DNA from: Paenibacillus flagellatus
GTDB lineage: Bacteria; Bacillota; Bacilli; Paenibacillales; NBRC-103111
Length of the DNA: 64,000 nt
Direction of reading: 5' to 3'
Assembly: GCF_003217775.1 (NCBI RefSeq)
Contig: NZ_QJVJ01000011.1
Location: 226,658-290,657, forward strand
Below, in pieces: positions 40,541-49,691 of the stretch. The first letter of the stretch is position 1; every line of letters starts with the position of its first letter. The position numbers were made by a program, and so were the translations under genes. A model generated the notes under the pieces. The model worked only from the letters and a program-made list of their open reading frames with translations, made no database searches and was not told the DNA's origin.

Positions 40541-41527
40541 TCAAGCCAGCACGTGCATCTGCTCCTCCCGCACTTCCCCGTTCAACGGGCGCCCCTCGAT
40601 AAACGCCGTTAAATCTTGGATAACGGCATGGGCGATTCTCGCCAATCCGTTGTTGACGGCGCCCGCGATATGCGGGGTGAGAATGACGTTCGGCAGACGG
40701 CGGAACGGATGGTCCGGCGGCGGCGGCTCGGGATCGGTGACGTCGAGGCAGGCGAACAACCTCCCCTTGCCCAATTCGGCCGCCAGCGCCGCCTCGTCGA
40801 TTACGGAGCCGCGCGCCGTGTTGATCAGGACGCAATCGTCCTTCATCATCGCCAGACGGGCTTCGTCGAACATCCGATACGTCTCCGGCAAAGACGGAAC
40901 GTGGATGGAGACGACGTCGCTCGCCCGGAGCAGCTCCTCGAGCTCCGCCTTCTCGGCCCCCATTTCCCGCGCCCTGTTCTCGTCGACGAACGGGTCGTAG
41001 AGCAGAATCCGTACGTCGAACTGCCGCATCAGCTTGACATAATGCGAGCCCGCCCGTCCTCCTCCGACTACGCCGATCGTCAAACCGTACACTTCGCGGA
41101 CGCCGGAAACCGGTCCCCAACCGCCTTCCCGAGTCCCCCGGCTGAGCCGCCACATGTCCTTCAAAGAGACGATCGTGAAGCCGAGAGCCGTCTCCGCCAC
41201 CCCCTTGCCGAGCGCCTCCGTCGCATTGGACACCCGGATGCCGCGCCGCCAGAGGGCGTCCGTGACGATCGGCTTGACCGTACCCGCGGCATGGAGCACG
41301 AGCTTGAGATTCGGCGCGTTCTCCAGAACCTTCTCGGTCAGTGGGCCGCATCCCCACGACGTAATCGCAACGTCGGCCCCTGCCATCAGCGAGCGAGCCC
41401 GCTCCTCGGTCGGATTCCCGCTTTCTTCGTTAAGCGTCACGTCCCCGAACTCCCGCAGACGCGCCAGATGCTCGGGACGGAACACTTTCTCGCGCGTTTC
41501 TTTCCCTTGCAGCATCGCGATCTTCAC
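40541..41527 (-). CDS. D-isomer-specific 2-hydroxyacid dehydrogenase
   Basis: A 328-residue NAD-dependent enzyme. The nucleotide motif is IGVVGGGRAGSHYVKLM, the catalytic Arg lies in LINTARGSVIDEAAL, and the acid-base His in VILTPHIAGAVNNG. Family knowledge: members oxidise or reduce 2-hydroxyacids such as glycerate or phosphoglycerate; the substrate is not evident. The start is GTG 41527 with GGGGAGG upstream. It follows the binding-protein gene by 84 bases on the same strand. Such dehydrogenases often sit beside sugar importers in Paenibacillus. Confidence 0.9.
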   Translation of the reverse strand: MKIAMLQGKETREKVFRPEHLARLREFGDVTLNEESGNPTEERARSLMAGADVAITSWGCGPLTEKVLENAPNLKLVLHAAGTVKPIVTDALWRRGIRVSNATEALGKGVAETALGFTIVSLKDMWRLSRGTREGGWGPVSGVREVYGLTIGVVGGGRAGSHYVKLMRQFDVRILLYDPFVDENRAREMGAEKAELEELLRASDVVSIHVPSLPETYRMFDEARLAMMKDDCVLINTARGSVIDEAALAAELGKGRLFACLDVTDPEPPPPDHPFRRLPNVILTPHIAGAVNNGLARIAHAVIQDLTAFIEGRPLNGEVREEQMHVLA

Positions 41528-41611
41528 TCGAATTCCTCCCCGGAACGAAACGGAAGGGGAATAGAGCGGGATGTCCCGTCTATTCCCGCCCCTTCGCATT
41601 GATCGAGCCGG

Positions 41612-43138
41612 CTACTTCTTGCCGTTCGCCTTGAGCCATTCGTCCAGCTGCTTTTGCATCTCGGCGACGATTTTGTCCGCTCCGGCCTTTTGCAGCTTGT
41701 CTTCAAAGATCGGCAAATATTTTTCCGGATCGAGCGTACCCGATCCCAGGCCGGCGCCGTATTCATCCTTGACCGCTTTTACGTTGGCTACCTCCGTCTT
41801 GACCGGGTCCGAATTGAACACAAAGCCGTTATATTTGGAAACGTAGGCCTCATTGTTCAATTTGATCGTCTGCGCCAGCTTGTCGGCCGGTACGCCCTCC
41901 GGCAAATATTCGTTGCTGATATTGCCGAACACCCAGTCCGTGTTGGTGAAATAACCGGCATCCTGGTTAATCTTGATGTAGTTGCCCGTCGTTTTCGTAT
42001 AATGCTTGCCTTCGATTCCGTAGACGAGCGTGTTGTACAGCTCCTTGTCGGTGTTCACGAGCTCGAGGAACATCATGGCGCGCTCCGGGTTTTTGGAAGT
42101 CCGGCTGATCGCATTCAGCGTGCTGGCCGCACCCGTGAAGTTCGCCTTGGACAACGGAACCAGCACGACGTCGAACCCGCCGGCCGCCGCCTTGAATTCG
42201 ACCTCCGAGCCCGGTTTCCCGGTCCAGTCGAACCAGACCGCCGTCGTCCCTTTGTTGTAAGCGTCTGCAGGAGCTTTCAAGGTCGCCGCATCCTGGTTAA
42301 TGTAGCCTTTGGTGTACCAGGAATGAGCCAGCTTATAATTCTCCCTCATTTCCTTGGTGACGTCGGGGAGCACTTTGTTATTCGGATCGTTCTCGTAAAC
42401 CGGTACTTTCACGTCGATATTGTACAGCATGCCGGTGTAAAAGCCTTTCGTGGTGCCGAACGGCGTAATGCCCGGCTCGTTATCCTTGATTTGCTTCAGG
42501 AACGGCTCGATGTCCTCGATTTTTTTGATCGTGCTGATGTCCAGCTTGTATTTGTCCACGAACCGCTTTTGGATGACCAATCCGGCCCGGCTTGCGGAAA
42601 ATTGAAAGTTCGGCACGGCGTAAATTTTGCCTTCCAGCTTGGCGTCGTCCCAAAACTTCTGCTCCAGGGACGCGAACAGCTTCTGCCCTTTCGTTTTCAG
42701 CAGATCGTCCAGCGGCTGGAACACGCCCTTCTTCTGGTTCGCTTCGAATTTGAACAGCCAGTTCGAGTTCCAGATGATATCGAACGGCTCGCTCGCCGCC
42801 ACGACCGTATTCATTTTCTGCTCGTACGTCCCGAAATCGACCGGCCGCAGCTTGATCGTCGCGTTGATTTTCTCCTTCGTTATTTTGTTAACCGCTTCGT
42901 TGACGAGCGCCAGATCGGGATTGGCTTTGTTTTGCGGGTAATACCAGGTCAATTCGACCGGTTCCAGCGCTTTGCCCGCATCGGACGTCGCCGACGGCGA
43001 CGAAGCGCCGCCCGGGTTTTCCGTCGCGCCGGAGCCCGACGATGAGGAGCAGCCCGCCGCGGTCATCGCAAGTGCGGAGCCGAGGGCGATCGCCGTTAAC
43101 CACGGGGACCGTATCGTTTTACCGAATGCTTGTTTCAA
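41612..43138 (-). CDS. Extracellular solute-binding lipoprotein of a sugar ABC importer
   Basis: A 508-residue lipoprotein. The signal ends in the lipobox TAAG-C30, followed by a Ser/Gly/Pro-rich linker to about residue 58. The mature part LTWYYPQNKANPDLALVNEAV and GGFDVVLVPLSK is of the LplA/YtcQ type (family 1 substrate-binding protein, DUF3502 C-terminus likely). Start is TTG 43138, GGGAGG 8 bases upstream. Family knowledge: such proteins capture oligosaccharides for LplB/YtcP permeases powered by a shared ATPase (MsmX) encoded elsewhere; none is in this window. Confidence 0.92.
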   Translation of the reverse strand: MKQAFGKTIRSPWLTAIALGSALAMTAAGCSSSSGSGATENPGGASSPSATSDAGKALEPVELTWYYPQNKANPDLALVNEAVNKITKEKINATIKLRPVDFGTYEQKMNTVVAASEPFDIIWNSNWLFKFEANQKKGVFQPLDDLLKTKGQKLFASLEQKFWDDAKLEGKIYAVPNFQFSASRAGLVIQKRFVDKYKLDISTIKKIEDIEPFLKQIKDNEPGITPFGTTKGFYTGMLYNIDVKVPVYENDPNNKVLPDVTKEMRENYKLAHSWYTKGYINQDAATLKAPADAYNKGTTAVWFDWTGKPGSEVEFKAAAGGFDVVLVPLSKANFTGAASTLNAISRTSKNPERAMMFLELVNTDKELYNTLVYGIEGKHYTKTTGNYIKINQDAGYFTNTDWVFGNISNEYLPEGVPADKLAQTIKLNNEAYVSKYNGFVFNSDPVKTEVANVKAVKDEYGAGLGSGTLDPEKYLPIFEDKLQKAGADKIVAEMQKQLDEWLKANGKK

Positions 43139-43243
43139 TCGAGTAACCTCCCTGTTTTTCTGAATGATGGCTATATGGCAAGTAAAGGCGGAACGCCGGC
43201 GCGGTGCCGTCCGTTTCCGCGCTTCACCGGTACCCCGGGCTGT

Positions 43244-44137
43244 TTAGCCTTTGATGGCGCCGATCGTCAACCCTTTGACGAAGAAACGTTGAAAGAACGG
43301 GAACACGAGCAGCATCGGTCCGGCCGATAGGACGGCTACGGCGAATTTGGCCGACGTTTTCGGAAAAGCCGCCATGTCCAGACTGACCCCCGCCGTTAAA
43401 AATTCGGGCCGCGACGTGATGATGTCGAGCGAGCTCAGGGCGCGAACGAGCAACAATTGCAGCGGCACCAGCTTCTCGTCGTTGATGAACAGCAGCGCGT
43501 TGAACCATTCGTTCCAGTAATTGAACATAATGAACAAGCCCAAGGTGGCCAGCGAAGGTTTGGACAACGGAAGGATGAGCTGTACATAGATTCGCCATTC
43601 GCCCGCCCCTTCCATCTTGGCCGACTCGATAATCTCGATCGGAATTTTGGCCATAAACCCTTTCATGATCAGGACGTAGAACGGGCTTAGCAAGCCGGGA
43701 ACGATCAGCGCCCAGATCGTGTCCTTCAAATGCAGCACCTGTGTCATCAAAATGTAGAACGGCACCAATCCGCCGCTGAACAGCATCGTAAAAAACACGT
43801 AAAACGAAGTGACCCGATGCAGCGCGTAGTCCTTTCTCGATAGCGTATACCCCATCGTGGACGTCAGAACCAGGCTGAGCAGCGTTCCGACGATGCTGAC
43901 GGTAATCGTGACGCCGTAGGCGCGGAGTATGGTGTCCGGCGTCTTGAGAAAGTACTGGTACGACAAGAAGGTGATCTTGTCCGGGATCAGCTGGAAGCCG
44001 TTATGCAGGATCGACTGTTCGTCGGACAAGGAGATGATGACGACCATCGCGAACGGAACGAGCATCGCAAACGTAAACAGGATGAACGTCAGGTGAATGA
44101 TCGCGGTCGACCAGGACAGCTTGTGGCGTGTAAGCAA
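43244..44137 (-). CDS. Sugar ABC importer permease (YtcP/LplC type)
   Basis: A 297-residue membrane protein with six predicted helices. The EAA-loop, which contacts the ATPase, is ESAKMEGAGEWRIYVQLILPLSKP. Start is TTG 44137 with AGGAGG 8 bases before it, overlapping the end region of the other permease. It lies 12 bases after that gene and 105 bases before the binding-protein gene. Family knowledge: it forms half of the heterodimeric channel for oligosaccharide uptake. Confidence 0.92.
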   Translation of the reverse strand: MLTRHKLSWSTAIIHLTFILFTFAMLVPFAMVVIISLSDEQSILHNGFQLIPDKITFLSYQYFLKTPDTILRAYGVTITVSIVGTLLSLVLTSTMGYTLSRKDYALHRVTSFYVFFTMLFSGGLVPFYILMTQVLHLKDTIWALIVPGLLSPFYVLIMKGFMAKIPIEIIESAKMEGAGEWRIYVQLILPLSKPSLATLGLFIMFNYWNEWFNALLFINDEKLVPLQLLLVRALSSLDIITSRPEFLTAGVSLDMAAFPKTSAKFAVAVLSAGPMLLVFPFFQRFFVKGLTIGAIKG

Positions 44138-44149
44138 GTTGGCAGCCTC

Positions 44150-45067
44150 CTAGAACAAAGAGTTTTCCTCGTTGATTTTGCGCACCGTAAAGTTGGCGGC
44201 GATGACCAGAACGAAGCCGACGAACGATTGGTACAAGCCGACGGCGGAAGCCATGCTGATATCCCCGACTTCGCTGAGCGCCCGGTAAATATAAGTATCG
44301 ATAATATCCGTCGTCGGATAAATCATGCCGCTGTTGTTCGGAATGAAGAAGTGCAGCCCGAAATCGCCGCGGAACATGTTCCCGATACTCAAGATCAACA
44401 AAATGACGATCAGCGGAGTAAGCTGCGGCAGCGTGATATGCTTCACCAGCTGGAAGCGTTTCGCCCCGTCGATCCGCGCCGCTTCGTACAATTCCCCGTC
44501 GATGCCGAGAATGCCGGCATAATAGACGAGCGCCGAGAAGCCGATCGCTTTCCATAAATGAACGGCGTTCAAAATGAACGGCCAATACTCCGGCTCGAAG
44601 TACCATTTGATTTTCTCGAAGCCGAAGGCGGACAGCCAGCCGTTCATAAATCCGCTCTGGTGGTCCAGGAAGGCCAGCGTAATGTAGCTCATCACCACCC
44701 AGGATAAGAAAAACGGCAGGATCATCGCGGTCTGGTAAATTTTCAGCCATTTTTTGGCAATCTCGTTGAGCAGGATGGCGACCGCCAGCGCGCAAATCGT
44801 CGTCAAGGCCATATACCCGATGTTGTACAGCACCGTGTTGCGGGTAATGCGGAAGGCCGTTTCGCTTTTGAACAAAAATTCGAAATTTTTAAAGCCGACC
44901 CATTCGCTTCCCAGTATGCCTTTGTCGTACTTGTAGTTTTTGAAGGCGACCACCACTCCGAACATCGGAATGTACGCCATGACGAAAATGTAGATGGCGG
45001 CCGGAAGCGAAAGCGTAAACAATTCCATGTGCCTGCCGATCCGTCGGAAAGACTTGATGCGTTTCAT
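44150..45067 (-). CDS. Sugar ABC importer permease (LplB type)
   Basis: A 305-residue permease with six helices. N-terminal region PAAIYIFVMAYIPMFGVVVAF is LplB-like; the EAA-loop is EAARIDGAKRFQLVKHITLPQL. ATG 45067 follows AGGAGGACACCCGGAACG. It is the first gene of the operon LplB-YtcP-binding protein-dehydrogenase-nitrilase-AraC sensor. The 212 bases upstream hold its promoter region, with a small GCGGAT/ATCCGC hairpin at 45181-45197. Confidence 0.92.
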   Translation of the reverse strand: MKRIKSFRRIGRHMELFTLSLPAAIYIFVMAYIPMFGVVVAFKNYKYDKGILGSEWVGFKNFEFLFKSETAFRITRNTVLYNIGYMALTTICALAVAILLNEIAKKWLKIYQTAMILPFFLSWVVMSYITLAFLDHQSGFMNGWLSAFGFEKIKWYFEPEYWPFILNAVHLWKAIGFSALVYYAGILGIDGELYEAARIDGAKRFQLVKHITLPQLTPLIVILLILSIGNMFRGDFGLHFFIPNNSGMIYPTTDIIDTYIYRALSEVGDISMASAVGLYQSFVGFVLVIAANFTVRKINEENSLF

Positions 45068-45228
45068 CGTTCCGGGTGTCCTCCTAGCTTTCGTGTATGA
45101 GTTGTCGATCTGGCTTGATTTCCACGATAATCAGAAAACGGTTCCGCGAACAGTGCAAAAATTGTACTTTTCTCTCCGAAGCGGATGCACGATCCGCATT
45201 TTTCTGGCGATATGGCGGGGAAATGCGC

Positions 45229-45257
45229 AAAAAGGCCGCCGGAACATTGTTCCGGCG
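45229..45257 (-). terminator. Terminator of the SRPBCC-ArsR operon
   Basis: CGCCGGAACA and TGTTCCGGCG form a perfect 10-base stem. On the minus strand it is followed by GCC and TTTTT. It lies 23 bases beyond the ArsR stop. Confidence 0.8.
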
Positions 45258-45279
45258 ACCCGTTGTTTACGGAGCCGCA

Positions 45280-45660
45280 TTACGGCTCGTCCTTCCTCCG
45301 CTCGACCGCCTCAAGCGGCGCCGCGAAGCCGTCCTCCGAACCGTCCGACTCCACGTACCGCTTGAGCGCGGACAGCTTGTTTTCCCAATACCGCTCGTAA
45401 TAGGCGAGCCACCGCTTCAGCTCGAGCAGCGGCTCCGGCTCGAGCCGGTACCGCGTTTCGCGGCCGACCTTCCGCTCGGTCAGCAGCCCGGCGTCCGTCA
45501 AAATGCGGAGATGCTTCGATACCGCCGTACGGCTCATCGGAAAATGGCCGCTGATCGCGGTGACGGGCATCTCTTCGTCGCCGAGCATGCGGAGCAGCTG
45601 CCGGCGGGTCGGATCGGCGATCGCCTGAAACACGTCGGTCTTCGGCGATGCGGCATCCAT
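45280..45660 (-). CDS. ArsR-family regulator (SRPBCC-linked type)
   Basis: A 126-residue protein. The winged helix includes FQAIADPTRRQLLRMLG, HFPMSRTAVSKHLRILTDAGLL and RETRYRLEPEPLLEL, with an extended charged C-terminal helix. It has no Cys metal site. The ATG lies 2 bases after the SRPBCC stop, with GAGG inside that gene's end. Family knowledge: such ArsR proteins are commonly paired with AHSA1/SRPBCC proteins and probably autoregulate. The ligand is unknown. Confidence 0.88.
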   Translation of the reverse strand: MDAASPKTDVFQAIADPTRRQLLRMLGDEEMPVTAISGHFPMSRTAVSKHLRILTDAGLLTERKVGRETRYRLEPEPLLELKRWLAYYERYWENKLSALKRYVESDGSEDGFAAPLEAVERRKDEP

Positions 45661-45662
45661 GG

Positions 45663-46091
45663 TCAAGCCTCGACCAAGGCGGCAAGCTTCCGCCCGATCC
45701 CGCTCCAGCCTTGCTCCATTCGCTCGCGGACGACCGTATGGGGTTCTCCGAACTCGGTCACTTGGTCGGCGCTCCATCCGGAATGGATCAACGTAAATTC
45801 CGTCTTGTCTCCCGTCTCGATCAGCTCGAACGTAAGCGTCCAGTCTTTCCCCCACGAGAACGACAGCCGGCGGGGCGGATCGAGCTCCGTCACTTTGCAC
45901 GGGGACTTGCCGAACGGTCCGGCCTCCAGGGTGAACTCGTACCCCGGCTCGGGACGGAAGTCGTTCGGCATGAACCAGGCGGCGATGCCTTCCGATGTGG
46001 CGACCGCGTCCCATACTTTGCGGATCGGAGCGTTCAGCGTAATCGTTTGCCGAATGTCGGGCAGACGTTCGGACGTTTTGTTTTGTTCCAT
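45663..46091 (-). CDS. SRPBCC (AHSA1-like) domain protein
   Basis: A 142-residue protein of the START/Bet v1-like ligand-binding fold. IRQTITLNAPIRKVWDAVAT and SEGIAAWFMPNDFRPEPG are typical of AHSA1 family proteins, ending EQGWSGIGRKLAALVEA. ATG 46091 has GGAGG 8 bases upstream. It is first in a two-gene operon with arsR. Function is unknown; the partner regulator suggests a stress or small-ligand response. Confidence 0.88.
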   Translation of the reverse strand: MEQNKTSERLPDIRQTITLNAPIRKVWDAVATSEGIAAWFMPNDFRPEPGYEFTLEAGPFGKSPCKVTELDPPRRLSFSWGKDWTLTFELIETGDKTEFTLIHSGWSADQVTEFGEPHTVVRERMEQGWSGIGRKLAALVEA

Positions 46092-46214
46092 GGATCGGAC
46101 CTCCATTGTCATCGCAATTGATTGCAAAACCTTTTGGTTTCATTTTTATTATATGAAACCTTTAGGTTTCATGTCAATCGGTTGTTGCGATTAGAGTACC
46201 CCAACCGGCCGGAC

Positions 46215-46241
46215 ATTTATTTATAATAATTATAAATAAAT
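46215..46241. promoter_or_regulatory. PerR box within a 27-base perfect palindrome
   Basis: TTATAATAATTATAA (46221-46235) matches the PerR consensus TTATAATnATTATAA at every position. The symmetry extends six bases further on each side. It is 82 bases ahead of the katA start and just upstream of a sigma-A-like promoter. Family knowledge: PerR represses katA until peroxide oxidises it. A divergent effect on the SRPBCC gene is also possible. Confidence 0.88.
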
Positions 46242-46242
46242 A

Positions 46243-46270
46243 TTGATTTTCCATTGATAAGTGTTATCAT
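46243..46270 (+). promoter_or_regulatory. katA promoter
   Basis: TTGATT (-35) and TATCAT (-10) are 16 bases apart, and TGT precedes the -10 (an extended -10). The PerR box touches the -35, a position suited to repression. Confidence 0.55.
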
Positions 46271-46316
46271 AGTAATCAATTCATCGTCATATCCTTTTTC
46301 CGAGGTGATCTTATTC

Positions 46317-47777
46317 ATGAGCGATACTACGAATCGTTTGACGACAAGCTGGGGAGCGCCGGTGGGCGATAACCAAAACTCGATGACGGCCGGCTCGCGA
46401 GGACCGACTCTCATTCAGGACGTCCATCTGCTAGAGAAGCTGGCTCATTTCAACCGGGAGCGCGTCCCGGAACGCGTCGTGCACGCCAAAGGCGCCGGCG
46501 CCCACGGCTATTTCGAAGTGACGAACGATTTGTCCAAGTATACGAAAGCGGCCTTTTTATCCGAGGTCGGCAAGCGGACGCCGCTGTTCGTCCGGTTCTC
46601 GACGGTCGCCGGCGAGCTCGGCTCGGCCGATACGGTACGCGACCCCCGAGGCTTCGCGGTGAAGTTTTACACGGAAGAAGGCAACTACGATCTGGTCGGC
46701 AACAACACGCCGGTGTTTTTCATCCGCGACGCGATCAAGTTTCCCGACTTCATCCATACGCAGAAGCGCCACCCGCAGACGCATTTGAAAAACCCGAACG
46801 CGGTTTGGGATTTCTGGTCGCTGTCCCCCGAATCGCTTCACCAAGTGACGATTTTGATGTCCGACCGCGGCATTCCGGCTACATACCGGCATATGCACGG
46901 CTTCGGCAGTCATACGTTCAAGTGGGTCAACGCTGCGGGCGAAGCCGTCTGGGTGAAATACCATTTCAAGACGGAGCAGGGCATCCGCAACTTGGACGTC
47001 GAGCTGGCCGCGAAGCTGGCGGGCGAAAACCCCGACTACCATACCGAGGACCTGTTCAACGCCATCGCCCAAGGCGACTTCCCCGCATGGAAGCTGTGCG
47101 TGCAGATCATGCCGCTCGAGGACGCCGATACGTACCGGTTCGACCCGTTCGACGTGACGAAGGTATGGTCGCAGAAAGACTATCCGTTGATCGAGGTGGG
47201 CCGCATGGTGCTCGACCGCAATCCGGACAATTACTTCGCCGAGGTCGAGCAGGCGACGTTCTCCCCGGGCTCGTTCGTTCCGGGCATCGAGGCTTCCCCG
47301 GACAAAATGCTGCAAGGCCGGCTGTTCGCCTATTCGGATGCGCACCGGTACCGGGTCGGCGCCAACCATAACGCGCTGCCGATCAACCGGCCGAAGGCGG
47401 AAACGAATACGTACCAGCGCGACGGGCAAATGCGCTTCGACGGCAACGGCGGCGGCTCGGTCTATTACGAGCCGAACAGCTTCGGCGGTCCGAAGCAATC
47501 GGCCGAGCATAAGACGGCCCCGTTCCCGGTATCCGGCACGGCGGCGAGCGTCGCGTACGACCATGCCGACCATTACACGCAGGCCGGCGACCTGTACCGC
47601 CTGCTGAGCGAGGAGGAACGGGCGCGGCTCGTCCGCAACATCGTAAGCGCGATGAAGCCGGTGGAAAAGGACGAGATCAAGCTGCGCCAAATCGCCCATT
47701 TCCATAAAGCCGATCCGGAGTACGGCAGACGCGTCGCGGAAGGGCTCGGCCTGCCGGTGCCGCGGGACGACGGCTGA
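46317..47777 (+). CDS. katA: Monofunctional heme catalase (small subunit, clade 3)
   Basis: A 486-residue enzyme that breaks down hydrogen peroxide. The active-site His lies in [16 protein letters not shown], the Asn in [13 protein letters not shown] and the heme-ligand Tyr in [17 protein letters not shown]. Length fits small-subunit catalases, with no C-terminal flavodoxin-like domain. GAGGTGAT stands 9 bases before the ATG. Control by PerR is supported by the box at 46221. Confidence 0.97.
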   Translation: MSDTTNRLTTSWGAPVGDNQNSMTAGSRGPTLIQDVHLLEKLAHFNRERVPERVVHAKGAGAHGYFEVTNDLSKYTKAAFLSEVGKRTPLFVRFSTVAGELGSADTVRDPRGFAVKFYTEEGNYDLVGNNTPVFFIRDAIKFPDFIHTQKRHPQTHLKNPNAVWDFWSLSPESLHQVTILMSDRGIPATYRHMHGFGSHTFKWVNAAGEAVWVKYHFKTEQGIRNLDVELAAKLAGENPDYHTEDLFNAIAQGDFPAWKLCVQIMPLEDADTYRFDPFDVTKVWSQKDYPLIEVGRMVLDRNPDNYFAEVEQATFSPGSFVPGIEASPDKMLQGRLFAYSDAHRYRVGANHNALPINRPKAETNTYQRDGQMRFDGNGGGSVYYEPNSFGGPKQSAEHKTAPFPVSGTAASVAYDHADHYTQAGDLYRLLSEEERARLVRNIVSAMKPVEKDEIKLRQIAHFHKADPEYGRRVAEGLGLPVPRDDG

Positions 47778-47792
47778 AACCGGAAGGCGGCG

Positions 47793-47837
47793 AAAAAGGA
47801 CATCGTACGGCGTAAAGCCGTCGCGATGTCCTTTTTT
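47793..47837 (+). terminator. katA terminator
   Basis: AAGGACATCG and ACGGC pair with GCCGT and CGATGTCCTT around GTAAA, followed by TTTTTT. The stem lies 16 bases past the katA stop. Confidence 0.85.
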
Positions 47838-47878
47838 AAGCCGCCTCTTTTTAGAAACTTCTTCGGGCTTTGATGTAT

Positions 47879-47920
47879 AAAAACGCCCCCGAGCTTTCCC
47901 AAGGGGAACATCGAGGGCGT
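47879..47920 (-). terminator. cysI terminator
   Basis: On the minus strand ACGCCCTCGA pairs with TCGGGGGCGT around a loop that contains CCCCTTGGG, followed by TTTTTATAC. It is 12 bases after the cysI stop and faces the katA terminator. Confidence 0.8.
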
Positions 47921-47932
47921 ATGCGGCCGCGA

Positions 47933-49654
47933 TTACGAATGAAAATCTTGTCCCGACCGAACTTCCTTGACGTAGCCGGCGCGAATGACGAAGTCGCCGA
48001 AATGCTCGCCGTCCCGCCGTTCCTTCGCGTAATGGCCGATGATCGGCCGCAGCGAATCCAATATTTCGGCTTCGCCGATATTTTCCTTGTACAGCTTGTT
48101 GAGCCGGTTCCCGGCAAAGCCGCCGCCCAAGTACATGTTATATTTGCCCGGCGCCTTGCCGATGAACGCGATTTCCGCCAGCATCGGCCGGGCGCAGCCG
48201 TTCGGGCAGCCTGTCATCCGGATGACGATGTCTTCCTCGCGCAGGCCGGCTTCGTCGAGCATCGGCTCGATTTTGTTCAGCAGGTCCGGCAGGTAGCGCT
48301 CCGATTCGGCCATCGCCAGTCCGCACGTCGGCAGGGCGACGCAGGCCATCGAATTTCTCCGCAGCGCGGACAGGTGGCTGCCTTCGCTCAAGCCGTATTC
48401 CTTGAGCAGCTCCTCGATCTTTTTCTTCTTCTGGCTGCTCACGTTGCCGATGATCAGGTTCTGGTTGGCCGTCAGGCGGAAGTCGCCGTTGTGGACGTTG
48501 GCGATTTCCCGCAAGCCCGTCATGAGCCGCTGCTCGCCTTCGTCCTTGACCCGTCCGTTCTGGATGAACAGCGTGAAATGCCATTTGCCGTTGCTGCCCT
48601 TCACCCAGCCGTAGCGGTCTCCGCTATGGTCGAACCGGTACGGGCGGGCGGGCTCCAAGCTCCAGCCGAGCCGGGCGTGCAGCTCGCCCACGAACCAGTC
48701 GATGCCGCGGTCGTCGATCGTATATTTGAACCGGGCGTGCTTCCGGACCGACCGGTCGCCGTAGTCGCGCTGGATCGTCACCGTCTTCTCGGCCACGTCG
48801 ACCGCCTGCTCCGGCAAGCAGAAGCCGATCACTTGGCCGACTTGCGGGTACGTCTTCGGATCGCCGTGCGTCATCCCCATGCCGCCGCCGACCGATACGT
48901 TGAACCCTTTCAGCTTTCCGTCCTCGACGATCGCGATAAAGCCGAGGTCTTGGGAGAAGACGTCCACGTCGTTGGACGGCGGAATCGCCACCCCGATTTT
49001 GAACTTCCTCGGCAAGTAGACGGGACCGTAGATCGGCTCCTGCTCTTCGCCGGCTTGGCTGTCCAGCACCTTCTCGCCGTCGAGCCATATTTCGTAATAC
49101 GCCTTCGTCCGAGGATCGAGATGCGAGCTGATCCGGCTCGCCCATTCGTACACCTCGCCGTGAACGTCGGATTGGTGCGGGTTCGGGTTGCACATGACGT
49201 TGCGGTTCACGTCGCCGCAGGCGGCCAGCGTGCTCAGCATCGCGTCGTTCACTTCGCGGATCGTCTTCTTCAAGTTCCACTTGATGACGCCGTGCAGCTG
49301 GAACGACTGGCGGGTCGTCAGCCGGATCGTGCCGTTGGCGTACTTTTGCGCCACGCGGTCCATCATGAGCCATTGCTCCGGCGTCACGATCCCCCCGGCC
49401 GCGCGTACGCGCAGCATGAATTGGTAGGCCGGCTCCAGCTTTTGCTTGCTCCGCTCGGTACGCAAATCCCGGTCGTCCTGCATGTAGCTGCCGTGAAATT
49501 TCATCAAACGGTTGTCGTCCTCGGGAATCGAGCCCGTGATCGGATCTTCGAGCGTCTCCGTAAGACTTCCCCGCAAGTAGTTGCTTTTGCGCTTAATATG
49601 CTCGACGTCGCTATGCGGCGCGCTGTTCGGGGACATCAAATTGTTGTCCGACAT
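47933..49654 (-). CDS. cysI: Sulfite reductase (NADPH) hemoprotein beta subunit
   Basis: A 573-residue enzyme reducing sulfite to sulfide with siroheme and a 4Fe-4S cluster. Cluster Cys residues lie in [16 protein letters not shown] and [10 protein letters not shown] (C-x5-C and C-x3-C). Siroheme-contacting Arg/Lys are in [13 protein letters not shown] and similar blocks. It starts 37 bases after cysJ with GGAGAGG upstream. It acts with CysJ in assimilatory sulfate reduction for cysteine synthesis. Confidence 0.96.
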   Translation of the reverse strand: MSDNNLMSPNSAPHSDVEHIKRKSNYLRGSLTETLEDPITGSIPEDDNRLMKFHGSYMQDDRDLRTERSKQKLEPAYQFMLRVRAAGGIVTPEQWLMMDRVAQKYANGTIRLTTRQSFQLHGVIKWNLKKTIREVNDAMLSTLAACGDVNRNVMCNPNPHQSDVHGEVYEWASRISSHLDPRTKAYYEIWLDGEKVLDSQAGEEQEPIYGPVYLPRKFKIGVAIPPSNDVDVFSQDLGFIAIVEDGKLKGFNVSVGGGMGMTHGDPKTYPQVGQVIGFCLPEQAVDVAEKTVTIQRDYGDRSVRKHARFKYTIDDRGIDWFVGELHARLGWSLEPARPYRFDHSGDRYGWVKGSNGKWHFTLFIQNGRVKDEGEQRLMTGLREIANVHNGDFRLTANQNLIIGNVSSQKKKKIEELLKEYGLSEGSHLSALRRNSMACVALPTCGLAMAESERYLPDLLNKIEPMLDEAGLREEDIVIRMTGCPNGCARPMLAEIAFIGKAPGKYNMYLGGGFAGNRLNKLYKENIGEAEILDSLRPIIGHYAKERRDGEHFGDFVIRAGYVKEVRSGQDFHS

Positions 49655-49691
49655 GCTTGCGATTCTCCTCTCCTATCGATCTCGGGCCGGC

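Noticed and set aside
36995..40612. A very long open frame (about 1200 codons) on the plus strand
   Set aside because: It is antisense to the AraC sensor and nitrilase genes, has low-complexity Arg/Asp/Val composition and no domain. It is a by-product of GC-rich codon use.
45181..45202. GCGGAT/ATCCGC hairpin followed by ATTTTT on the plus strand
   Set aside because: No plus-strand gene ends nearby, so it cannot be assigned as a terminator. It was only mentioned with the importer promoter region.
45097..46194. A long plus-strand frame across the arsR and SRPBCC genes
   Set aside because: It is antisense to two genes with strong family motifs, ribosome-binding sites and coupled stops and starts.
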